A stretch of DNA of 27,986 nucleotides from CALHRB01 sp964473465 (lineage in GTDB: Bacteria; Bacteroidota; Ignavibacteria; Kapaibacteriales; UBA2268), in contig CAYYPE010000020.1 of assembly GCA_964473465.1 (NCBI GenBank), positions 1-27,986 on the forward strand. The letters are read 5' to 3'. The position numbers were made by a program, and so were the translations under genes. A model generated the notes under the pieces. The model was not told the DNA's origin and made no database searches. It saw only the letters and a list, made by a program, of their open reading frames with translations. Below, piece after piece: positions 1 to 7,216 of this stretch (positions within the stretch are counted from its first letter, which is position 1; each line of letters starts with the position of its first letter).

Positions 1-40
1 CTTTCAAATATTTTTTAATTATTTCAAAAAACATAAAAAG

Positions 41-79
41 GTATTGGTATTGGTATTGGTATTGGTATTGGTATTGGTA
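41..79. repeat. GTATTG hexanucleotide tandem repeat
   Basis: Six perfect copies of GTATTG run from 41 to 76, followed by a partial GTA. It is not within a recognisable reading frame. A perfect six-copy hexamer is a plausible slippage site, but no gene start lies next to it. Confidence 0.9.
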
Positions 80-172
80 ATCAATTCAAATAAACAAACA
101 CAATACTTTTTACCCTCAATGAAGACATAATAAATAAATCATTAATTTCCAAATTAATTTTTATTAATTTTT

Positions 173-236
173 GATTCCCACTTTCGTGGGAATGACAAAA
201 GGCTGATGAATGTCATTCCCTGCTTGTCAGGGAATC
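173..236. repeat. Nested palindromic (MITE-like) element
   Basis: GATTCCC opens and GGGAATC closes the element, and GGGAATGAC (188-196) pairs with GTCATTCCC (212-220). Each half also folds on itself (ATTCCCAC...GTGGGAAT and ATTCCCTG...CAGGGAAT). It can therefore form one long cruciform or two short hairpins. This is typical of dispersed intergenic palindromes; copy number elsewhere cannot be seen from here. Confidence 0.75.
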
Positions 237-336
237 AAAAAAAAAAACTTATTTTCCCGTATTAAACCTTAGTAGAAAAAACAAAGCAAAAACAGAAACA
301 ACCTTATTACCTTATTTGCAACTTTTTTTTCTATCC

Positions 337-358
337 GCCACTACTTTCAAGTAGTGGC
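337..358. repeat. Perfect 10-bp stem hairpin
   Basis: GCCACTACTT and AAGTAGTGGC are perfect complements around a 2-base loop. A further half-copy (GTAGTGGC) follows at about 365-372. It lies 18 bases past the stop of the 441-aa gene. On that gene's strand the hairpin is followed by an A-run rather than a T-run, so it does not look like a classical intrinsic terminator. Confidence 0.7.
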
Positions 359-375
359 AATTCAGTAGTGGCTAT

Positions 376-1701
376 TCAAATCTTCGAAAACCTCCCAACC
401 CAATCGCCAACACGGACAAAATAAAGCCCCGCCGGCAAGCCCGAAACATCAATCCTAATATTCCCCTCTTGAGAGGGGATTAAGGGGTGTGTCCCTTTCC
501 CTCCAACGCCGGACATCACACACTCCCCGAGCAAGTTGAAGAATTTGATTTCAGATGGAGTCCATCTTGAAGATGGGCTCCAATTCTTAAGGTAAACTTC
601 AATATATTCCCCTGCGGGGTTGGGGGAGATGGAAATTTGATTCTCGGGATAATTGTTATCTACATTCAAATATCCAAGCTTTTCTAAAATTCTGATTCCT
701 TCTATGGGTGCATTCTGATAATTAACATACAGTTGACTGCATTCACCCGATGTGCTATACATTGAGTCTGGCATTCCGCTATAACTTGAGCCGGGAGTCA
801 AAAAGAACAAACTTCGTATTGGAGCTGATCCTTTTATCAAGCTCGCACCGGGTTTCAAATAAAAAAGGCAATTACTACCAGTGGTTGATAAAATTAATTG
901 ACCTCCGGTTTCTATCAGGAAATTCATATCTTTTACTAAATCCTTGATTGTCAAAACTGCTCCGGGCATTATCCAAACCTGACTGTATTTGTCTTTTAAT
1001 TCCTTGCTATATTCTATGGTTTTTGTGATTGAATCTATATATGCTCCCGATTCAATCGTTAGGTTGCAATCATAGACTTTGATTTTATATTCCAATTCAG
1101 CTTCGTTTGCACAACTAATTGGTAATTTTAGAGAGCATTTTATTGTTTTTTCACCTGTTGTATAGTACTCAATGATTGGAGCTTTTAATCCCTGATACGT
1201 TTCTATGCTGGCTCCTTCGCCGAAATTCCATAGTGCGTCCTTGAAGTAAGGCTCTGTACTGCTACTCAATCTGAATCTTAATTTCTTTTTTACAACCCAT
1301 AATGGTGACCTTTCTTCAAATGAGAAAGTTTTGGGTGGGGGTGCCAATACCATTAAATCTTCACCGTTATCGCTTCCAATTATGTATGGATTTGAGCTTA
1401 TAACCCTTAGCCTATGATTACCTGTTATATATGGTCCATCTTTGGGTATTGTAATATTGATTCTACCTGAGACTGTTGATTTTGTACTTCCTACTATTTT
1501 AAAAGTTTGGAACTGGTCATAAGATAACTGTGTAACAAACACATTATCTGAATTGAAAGAACCCTGAACTTCATAATCAACGGTGTAACTATAACCAATG
1601 CAAAGCTCTTTTTCGGATACATTTGTTATTTTGATTGACTGCGATATTGCCTGTGAATAAATAATCAGGCTGAAGAGGAAAAAGAATAAGTTTGTTTTCA
1701 T
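376..1701 (-). CDS. Secreted T9SS type A sorting domain protein (last gene of cassette A)
   Basis: This 441-aa protein has an N-terminal signal peptide (residues 1-20, ending near SQA-ISQS) and a C-terminal type A sorting domain (about 357-441). The sorting domain carries ISPNPAGEYIE, a LLGE strand and the GLPAGLYFVRV...WVGRF ending. It should cross the inner membrane by Sec, pass the outer membrane by T9SS and be retained at the surface or released. The middle has no family I can name. It includes a stretch (about 240-300) with MPGA and KPGASL motifs that reads like a beta-solenoid. It is a clear paralogue of the gene at 15886-17187: PYI.GSDNGEDL here matches PYIVGTDNGQDI there, and both carry the MPG/KPGA motifs. 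It starts 31 bases after the stop of the 1041-aa gene, so co-transcription is likely. Its function is unknown. Confidence 0.85.
   Translation of the reverse strand: MKTNLFFFLFSLIIYSQAISQSIKITNVSEKELCIGYSYTVDYEVQGSFNSDNVFVTQLSYDQFQTFKIVGSTKSTVSGRINITIPKDGPYITGNHRLRVISSNPYIIGSDNGEDLMVLAPPPKTFSFEERSPLWVVKKKLRFRLSSSTEPYFKDALWNFGEGASIETYQGLKAPIIEYYTTGEKTIKCSLKLPISCANEAELEYKIKVYDCNLTIESGAYIDSITKTIEYSKELKDKYSQVWIMPGAVLTIKDLVKDMNFLIETGGQLILSTTGSNCLFYLKPGASLIKGSAPIRSLFFLTPGSSYSGMPDSMYSTSGECSQLYVNYQNAPIEGIRILEKLGYLNVDNNYPENQISISPNPAGEYIEVYLKNWSPSSRWTPSEIKFFNLLGECVMSGVGGKGTHPLIPSQEGNIRIDVSGLPAGLYFVRVGDWVGRFSKI
379..630 (-). repeat. T9SS sorting-domain DNA repeat, copy 1
   Basis: This DNA encodes the sorting domain and is conserved with 15889-16129 and 19900-20154, most clearly at the ends: the GDWVGRF / RIDVSGLPAG block and the ISPNPAGEYIE block. 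Two internal loops differ between copies. Here they hold palindromes at 462-479 (CCCCTCT TG AGAGGGG core) and 557-581 (GGAGtCCATCTT...AAGATGGgCTCC). Confidence 0.75.
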
Positions 1702-1732
1702 TGAATCACCTTTTAAAAAAAATTGAAAAAAA

Positions 1733-4700
1733 TTAATTTATTATTATGATTTTTTGGCTAAGCATTTCTTTGCTTGTTTTCATCACGACAAAATAAAGAC
1801 CGGAACTCAAAGCCGAACCGTCAAAATTGATTGAATAACTGCCTCCCTGCACATTGCTTTCGCTGAGCAACAACTGAACCTTGCTACCGATTGAACTGTA
1901 AAGCTCTATTTCAACCGAGCCGGCAACAGGCAATTCATAGTTTATCTTGAAATTGCTGGTTTGCTGAACCTCTGAAACAGTAAGACTGTATTCATTAACA
2001 TTTTTGACTTTTTCTGCGGAAAGCTGTTTATTGAAAGCCCGAAGTTTGGGGTAGTCCACGCCCTCCTCGATATACCAGACATTTTCAAAGTCCCAGCCCG
2101 CTTTCTCGAATGGCTCCCGCTTCTTCATCTCCGATGTTGGCAAGCCAATACCTTTACCTAATGGCTCTGTTATTTTTATTATATCATCATCCCAAAAGCA
2201 GGAAATAATATTACCGTAATATCCAAAAGGAGAATGTATCTTTTTATTGGTAGTTGTTGTTACTTTTGAATAAACATTTTCAACAACAACATCCCTGTTG
2301 ACAGTGTCATTCGGGATGTCCACTGTTGGCATCATTACTCCATTTGTGATAATATGTAAGTCAACATAGCAATTTTTAATTTTTGTATTATAAAAAAATT
2401 GACCTAATGAATAAATTCCATAGTTTTCATAATCTTGGTTATCATCATCAATAACCATAGGTGCGGTCACAGTTCCTGTGAAATAGCATTCTTCCATCGT
2501 AAAATCTATGTTCCGATATTTGTCTTGTAGTAATAGATATAGATTATAAGGGTGATCAATATTTGGATAAACTCTTAAAGTAATGTTCTCAAAACCAATC
2601 CTCTTTAATGTAAAACAATTAAGCCCTGCCGCGAAATTATTAGCAAAAGATTTAAACAAATTTTTTATTTTGTATCCCTGACCATCTAATTGCCTTTGCC
2701 TGGATCCACTAAGTCCTTCAAAACCTGTGAAAATACTATCCCCTCCACCAGAAAATCTATAACCCCAATTCTTTGTGATACTGCCATCAAGATCATTCAT
2801 CAGAATCCAATAATGGTCTCCGTCTCTGTCGTTAAAATATTCCAAAAAATCCTCAATTTTGGTAATTTGGTAGGGATCCTCTTTTGTTCCGCTGCCTTTG
2901 CCTGAGTAAGTGAATGGGTCAAAATATTTATGGCAAGGTTGTGTATCAATCCTGGTAAAGCTAACCTCGTTTAACTTAATTTTTTCAATACTTTTATCTT
3001 TCCCATTATTAATCGCGTTAGAAAGGTCCGATGATATTTCCTCTGCAAATACTGCTTTTGTTTCAGCTTCGAAAAACGTGTCTTTCTGAGCAAATAACAA
3101 AGTTGATTCCTCTACCCAAGGTATTTTGCAAGGTTTAACATTATTATCCTGTATATAATAATTCTTAACAAAAGCATGAAAATTTGAGCCATATTTCGCC
3201 TGAAAACCGGATTTTAGATGAATTTTATTATTATACATTGGAGCAACATAGAAATTGACACTGTCATCCTCAGGAATATAAGTTGTTATATTGTTTGAAC
3301 TTTGTTCGGTAACAAGTTGCCTACCAATTCTTCTGTCGTCAGTTATCTCTCCGCTTATTTCTTTCTTACTCTTATAATATTTAGGTGTGCCACCCGACAA
3401 AATGCAATCCCTTAACTTATGCTCGACCAAAGGTCCGCTAAAATTCCATTTTGATATTATTATCAAGTCATTTTCATTTTCAGGCATGCTAATCATATTT
3501 GGAGACTTAATTCCTGAATGATCTGCCTGATACTTTACTTTCTCCCATTCGGGGTCCTGCCATGAATCAGCTTCAATATAGTCCCAATTAATTCTTTCCC
3601 AGTCACTTGCATTGTCTTGAGGAATATATCTTTGACTCTTAGGAGCATCAAGTTCTATACCATTCTCACCTCCCTCAACTAAATGCCATGCAAAACCGTG
3701 ACAATTGAATGTATTAAAATTATTCGGATTCATTGGATAATTATAATCAGTTACCATCGTAGCTGTGGGAAATTTTGGATTATCGCTTTTTGAACAAACA
3801 ATCCAAAGATTTTCCCCTTCAGTGTAAATCCTTTTTATTAATTTTTCGTATTCTCTATTCCAATAATGGTCAAAAACAGGTATTCTTTCCCATTCAGAAT
3901 AGATTTCATTGTATCTATACAACTCATTTTCAGTTCCTGCATAAAGCTGATTATCATATTTTTGAATTGAATTAATTCTATAATAATCAGATGCATTAAT
4001 CATTGGCAAACCAACCCTAAAATTTGTAAATGAAATACCTCCATTTGTTGACCTTTGAACACCTTTTACCAATGTGCCAAGATAAATGGCTGAACCATCT
4101 AAGAAAATTTCGGTTACAATGTCATCAGAGTAAATTTGTAACCAAGTGTCTCCGTTGTCTGATGATCTCCATAGTCCCTTAAAAATATCGGATCCATCTC
4201 CAGCATACACTAGGGGCTCAGATAGATAAATGCAATTGATTGATCGGCTAAGCTTAAGTGTCCAATTTGAACCTCCATCGGTTGATTTATATAAACCTGC
4301 TTCACCACCAGCATAAATAATGTTACTGCCTTCAAATTTAACACATCTTGTGGAATAAGTTCGCAATTGTGACCAGCTTTCCCCATCATTCGTTGATTTA
4401 AATAAACCATAGTTTGTACAAGCAAAAATATTGTTGTCTTGCATGCTTAGATCATATATAATCTTGTTTTCAAGGTTATCAATCTGCTCTTTATCCCAAG
4501 ACAACCATGTCTCGCCGCTGTTTGCCGAAAGATATATTCCATTTTCAGTACCCAAGTACAAATTATTGCCATTAATTAAAAGGCATTTTCCCCGAAGATC
4601 TTTAAGATAATTATTTTTTTCTAAAAATTTAATATCATTTGTAATTTCTTCATCTCTGAGGAATACACCACCCTCAAGCAACCAAGCCTGTCGGCAACTT

Positions 4701-4858
4701 TCTACTTTGGCATCGTCCCAATATGAATTCTTTATAGGGTATGTTTTATCATTCCGTTGATTTCCTAAAGGCGTTAGAATTTTTATCTGCTCCTGGCTAT
4801 ATGATTTAGGTATTAACAAATACATCAGGATTGAAACTAATAATAATACTGTTTTCAT
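1733..4858 (-). CDS. Mosaic T9SS cargo: Asp-box repeats, papain-like amidase-type domain, GLUG-like region
   Basis: This 1041-aa protein has a signal peptide (residues 1-21). Five Asp-box (BNR-like) motifs follow at about 110-118, 154-162, 191-199, 231-239 and 269-277 (for example KSTDGGSNW), as in sialidase or sortilin-type beta-propellers. Next comes a segment with FNCHGFAW (Cys386, His387), ADHSG (His447) and ISKW..GPLVEH (to His480). This resembles NlpC/P60-like Cys-His domains seen in secreted bacterial proteins; the assignment is from memory of that pattern. Residues 545-563 match the LKSGFQAKYGSNFHAF adhesin-type motif. Residues 655-940 are GLUG-like (GTKEDPYQI...DGQGYKIKNL, GWDFENVWYIEEGVDYPKLR). 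A type A sorting domain covers 955-1041. Its ATG overlaps the stop of the upstream fibre gene (ATGA), so translation is probably coupled. Substrate and role are unknown. Confidence 0.8.
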   Translation of the reverse strand: MKTVLLLVSILMYLLIPKSYSQEQIKILTPLGNQRNDKTYPIKNSYWDDAKVESCRQAWLLEGGVFLRDEEITNDIKFLEKNNYLKDLRGKCLLINGNNLYLGTENGIYLSANSGETWLSWDKEQIDNLENKIIYDLSMQDNNIFACTNYGLFKSTNDGESWSQLRTYSTRCVKFEGSNIIYAGGEAGLYKSTDGGSNWTLKLSRSINCIYLSEPLVYAGDGSDIFKGLWRSSDNGDTWLQIYSDDIVTEIFLDGSAIYLGTLVKGVQRSTNGGISFTNFRVGLPMINASDYYRINSIQKYDNQLYAGTENELYRYNEIYSEWERIPVFDHYWNREYEKLIKRIYTEGENLWIVCSKSDNPKFPTATMVTDYNYPMNPNNFNTFNCHGFAWHLVEGGENGIELDAPKSQRYIPQDNASDWERINWDYIEADSWQDPEWEKVKYQADHSGIKSPNMISMPENENDLIIISKWNFSGPLVEHKLRDCILSGGTPKYYKSKKEISGEITDDRRIGRQLVTEQSSNNITTYIPEDDSVNFYVAPMYNNKIHLKSGFQAKYGSNFHAFVKNYYIQDNNVKPCKIPWVEESTLLFAQKDTFFEAETKAVFAEEISSDLSNAINNGKDKSIEKIKLNEVSFTRIDTQPCHKYFDPFTYSGKGSGTKEDPYQITKIEDFLEYFNDRDGDHYWILMNDLDGSITKNWGYRFSGGGDSIFTGFEGLSGSRQRQLDGQGYKIKNLFKSFANNFAAGLNCFTLKRIGFENITLRVYPNIDHPYNLYLLLQDKYRNIDFTMEECYFTGTVTAPMVIDDDNQDYENYGIYSLGQFFYNTKIKNCYVDLHIITNGVMMPTVDIPNDTVNRDVVVENVYSKVTTTTNKKIHSPFGYYGNIISCFWDDDIIKITEPLGKGIGLPTSEMKKREPFEKAGWDFENVWYIEEGVDYPKLRAFNKQLSAEKVKNVNEYSLTVSEVQQTSNFKINYELPVAGSVEIELYSSIGSKVQLLLSESNVQGGSYSINFDGSALSSGLYFVVMKTSKEMLSQKIIIIN

Positions 4859-5733
4859 TTTAGTTGCTCCTTATCAGTATTTTCGATTCTTAATATTCTT
4901 TGATTCAATATATGATTTTCCTTTTTCAATTCAATGATATATAAAGTCAATTCTTCGATTTTTTGAAGAAGTTTTTCTTGAAACTTTCCAACATTTATTC
5001 CAGTCTTTTCCGATTCATCAGCACTTGGCATATCCGGTAGTCTTTTATTTATTGATATGAATTTCTCCAAATCTGAAATAGATAGTAGCTTATAACTCTT
5101 ATCAAAAACAAAATCAGGCCATCGCTCCGATGCTGTTGTAACTAAAATCTCTTTGGCTACAATGGCTCCATCAACTGATAATTTCAATTCTACATCATCT
5201 GTTAGCAATTGATTAGAACCTGTCCCATCAACAAATAATTTCTCTCCAATTTTAATAACACCGTCATTTCTGACTGTAAATAAAGGGATATTATTCCAGT
5301 TAACTATTTTCAAAGCATTCATTGTATTATCCGAAGTCCTTCCTTGTATTTTCACCCTTGAAAGATGATCAGGCATTGTTGTTAAACCAATACATGCATA
5401 ATAGTCAGGATCTTCTAAAAGGAAGCTCTGGATCATTATACCTCTTGGTTGAAAAACAAATTGTGGATCTTCTTCGAAAAAATTCAAATTTGTGTTAGGG
5501 TTATTATTATTCTGAGTAATAGCCAACAACAATTTCCCTTGGGTAGATTGAGATATACTTTGTATTATGCTTGAAAACCCACCTTGTATATTTTTATGAA
5601 CTACTTGAATTGGGTTATCGGTTTCACTTGTATCTTTTTCCGAGCTTTCTTCCGAATCACCAAAAGAATAACCTCCAGCATAACAATTAAACCTTATATC
5701 CTGGAAACTTTCATTACTGTTCCAAAAATCCAT
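4855..5733 (-). pseudogene. Fibre-like gene of cassette A, C-terminal segment after an in-frame TGA
   Basis: This 292-codon frame is the direct in-frame continuation of the segment at 5779-6156, separated only by a TGA at 5779-5781. The 15 codons between the TGA and this ATG are open and read NNEPKNLLSTRNTLG. The intact protein would read ...GQVGI-[G]-NNEPKNLL, the usual VGIG motif of Bacteroidota tail-fibre-like proteins. The C-terminus (about 190-290) has the common pattern YKLLSISDLEKFI...LPDMPSA...KIEELTLYIIELKK, ending in a coiled coil. That pattern is known from fibre-like surface proteins. Unlike the cassette B fibre it has no T9SS sorting domain. Its stop overlaps the start of the next gene by 4 bases. 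It could instead be a separately translated protein from the ATG at 5733, but no signal peptide starts there. Confidence 0.7.
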
Positions 5734-5778
5734 TCCAAGTGTGTTCCTTGTTGATAATAGATTCTTTGGTTCATTATT

Positions 5779-6239
5779 TCATATTCCTACTTGTCCGGTA
5801 GGGATTATTGTCATCCTTTCAATATCCTGATTTGTTATTTCAGATGTAGCGAATCTGATTTTGCCTGTATTATTTTTTGTTGTTAAAATAATGTCCCTTG
5901 CATTTTCGGCTGATAAAACTAAATCCCCCTTGGGCGTTGGTGCTTGAGCTATTGAAGTATAACTCTGGTAATTTCCGGGTGTGGTTAATGCCAATATACC
6001 CCAATAAGGTGTTTCAGGGTCATATCGTAGTTGTAAAGCGATATCAGGGCAAGAAATGTTTCCACCAATAGTTAATTTTTTGGGAACGGTTAAGGTTTGG
6101 ATTCCTGCATTAGAACTTACCCCGTTAGGCAAGTTATTGACTTCACATTGTGCCACTAGGTTACCCCCCCCCCGAGTTTAATAATAGAAACGACAGCGAA
6201 TAAGTAAATTATCCGCTTTAGGAAGCTTTTGCTTTTCAT
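5779..6239 (-). pseudogene. Fibre-like gene of cassette A, N-terminal segment with signal peptide and G tract (out of frame as assembled)
   Basis: An ATG at 6239 with a strong ribosome binding site (GAGGAG, 6246-6251) opens a 22-codon leader, MKSKSFLKRIIYLFA...IKL, with a basic n-region and hydrophobic core. It is followed by ten G (6173-6164) and then TAACCTAGTGGCACAATG. With 10 G the frame meets TAG after GGGVT. With 11 G (or 8, 14) it reads GGGG-NLVAQ-CEVNNLPNG, a complete signal peptide joined to the 125-codon body frame at 5779-6156. A caller that ignores the leader would start at the GTG at 6156, which has no signal peptide. The body shares GKIRFATS.ITN.D.ERMTI.P.G with cassette B, a motif of phage tail-fibre-like proteins. 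The frame ends at an in-frame TGA (5779-5781). As assembled the gene is therefore interrupted twice; the first interruption is probably switchable. Confidence 0.7.
6164..6173 (-). repeat. Homopolymer G10 tract inside a signal-peptide coding region
   Basis: Ten C on the given strand read as ten G in the coding direction, directly after codon 22 of the leader. In-frame joining to the body requires a count of 2 modulo 3. Ten is off by one. Confidence 0.9.
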
Positions 6240-6320
6240 AGAGAACTCCTCTAAAATAATAAAAATATTTATCTATATCAGCAAATTGCTGATTGCTGTC
6301 GGAGTTATTTATATTTATTT
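6174..6320 (-). repeat. Duplicated leader and promoter region, copy 1
   Basis: The sequence from the leader codons through the ribosome binding site to the CTCCGACAGCAA upstream region is nearly identical to 19670-19805. The leader peptides differ only at codon 4 (K/T), 16 (V/I) and 19 (I/V). Compared with copy 2, this copy has a 7-base tandem duplication (ATTGCTG) next to the palindrome CAGCAAATTGCTG at 6279-6291. The shared upstream stretch probably holds the cassette promoter; I cannot assign -7/-33 boxes. Confidence 0.8.
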
Positions 6321-6465
6321 TAAAATTTGTCATTTATATTATATTAAACACATAAAAAGCAAAAAGGTTGCAAAAATTAAAAAAATTAATTTTTACAAAA
6401 AAATTTATGTGATTTTGATAGTTCTCCATTTATGGTGATAAGAGATTGAGAACCAGTGAAATATT

Positions 6466-6828
6466 TTACTTGTTAATAAGAAAAACACCGCCAATAATCA
6501 GAGTAAGACCGATCCAACGATAGATTGAAATTGTTTCGTGGAAAATGGTGATTCCATAAACAGCGGCAATAATATAGCTGAGAGCCAGCATTGGAAATAC
6601 CTGACTAAACTCATATTTCTCAAGAAGATAGAGCCAAAGAAAACCGGAAGCAGCGTATAGAATGGCACCGAAAATAAACAAAGGAGTTGCAACGAAATGG
6701 AGCAAATTTTTTAACCAATTATCGCCGGATTTCAGAATTCCACCCATTTTCTGAATTTCGATTTTCCATAAAACCTGAGAAGTAACTCCCAGAAATGCAC
6801 TTAAGAAAGCTAACAAGATAGGAATCAT
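6466..6828 (-). CDS. Small DMT/EamA-like (EmrE/ArnE-type) membrane protein
   Basis: This 120-aa protein has four predicted membrane helices (about 2-17, 46-66, 72-92, 99-117). That is the size and layout of half-size drug/metabolite transporters such as EmrE and the ArnE/ArnF undecaprenyl-phosphate-sugar flippase subunits. The N-terminal FLSAFLGVTSQVLWKIEIQKMGG and the end F.ETISIYRWIGLTLIIGGVFLI fit that family. Its ATG overlaps the stop of the DUF2304 gene (ATGA). DUF2304 and small EamA proteins often sit beside glycosyltransferases of surface polysaccharide pathways, so lipid-linked sugar transport is a reasonable inference. No glycosyltransferase is in the window, and the substrate cannot be told from sequence. 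Confidence 0.75.
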   Translation of the reverse strand: MIPILLAFLSAFLGVTSQVLWKIEIQKMGGILKSGDNWLKNLLHFVATPLFIFGAILYAASGFLWLYLLEKYEFSQVFPMLALSYIIAAVYGITIFHETISIYRWIGLTLIIGGVFLINK

Positions 6829-7196
6829 TCTTTTTTCTCCTTTAGTTGTTCAATTTCCTGCTTCAATAAACCTATTTCCTGAACAAGAATTTTGTTTCTT
6901 TCTGTGATTTTCGAAATGATAAGTGAGTAGTGAATTAAAATTGCGAAAATTCCCATTATGAGGATAAGAAAAATTGTAGCGGGTGGATATCCAATACCAA
7001 CAAGTCTTGAAACAACTTCAAGACCATCTCTCCAGATTGAAAAAACAAGAAAAATCATACCGAAAAGAAGCCAGATAATGGTATATTCTTCCATTAACTT
7101 CTTTTTTCGGATTAATTCAATTATCATTATTAAAATCAATATACTACCAATAATTGAAATATATTGAATTCTGTTAATATCGACATCGTATAGCAT
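6825..7196 (-). CDS. DUF2304 family membrane protein
   Basis: This 123-aa protein has three hydrophobic segments (about 9-29, 40-56, 69-92) and a charged C-terminal coiled coil (about 95-123). The pattern MEEYTIIWLLFGMIFLVFSIW.DGLEVVSRLVGI.YPP is characteristic of DUF2304 as I recall it. The ATG at 7196 has AGGAG five bases upstream (TTAGGAGTTAATATG), which fixes the start. It overlaps the following DMT-type gene by four bases, so the two are translationally coupled. DUF2304 proteins have no established biochemical role and are usually found with glycosyltransferases acting on lipid carriers. Confidence 0.8.
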   Translation of the reverse strand: MLYDVDINRIQYISIIGSILILIMIIELIRKKKLMEEYTIIWLLFGMIFLVFSIWRDGLEVVSRLVGIGYPPATIFLILIMGIFAILIHYSLIISKITERNKILVQEIGLLKQEIEQLKEKKE

Positions 7197-7216
7197 ATTA
7201 ACTCCTAAAAAATAAT

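Larger units (their letters stand above)
1..375. other. Intergenic repeat-bearing region
   Basis: I see no credible gene in this stretch. It is AT-rich and holds a hexanucleotide microsatellite (41-79), a nested palindromic element (173-236) and a short perfect hairpin (337-358). It lies downstream of the last gene of cassette A, which reads away from it into this region. Confidence 0.6.

Noticed and set aside
337..358. Intrinsic terminator for the 441-aa gene
   Set aside because: The stem is good, but on the gene's strand it is followed by A residues, not T.
5779..5781. TGA recoded as glycine or selenocysteine
   Set aside because: TGA ends several other genes here (for example at 376, 4855 and 15886), and no selenocysteine-type stem-loop is evident. 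A simple nonsense mutation is more likely.
6229..6438. Plus-strand 69-codon frame over the cassette A promoter
   Set aside because: It is a low-complexity AT-rich frame with no ribosome binding site, lying antisense to the conserved leader region.
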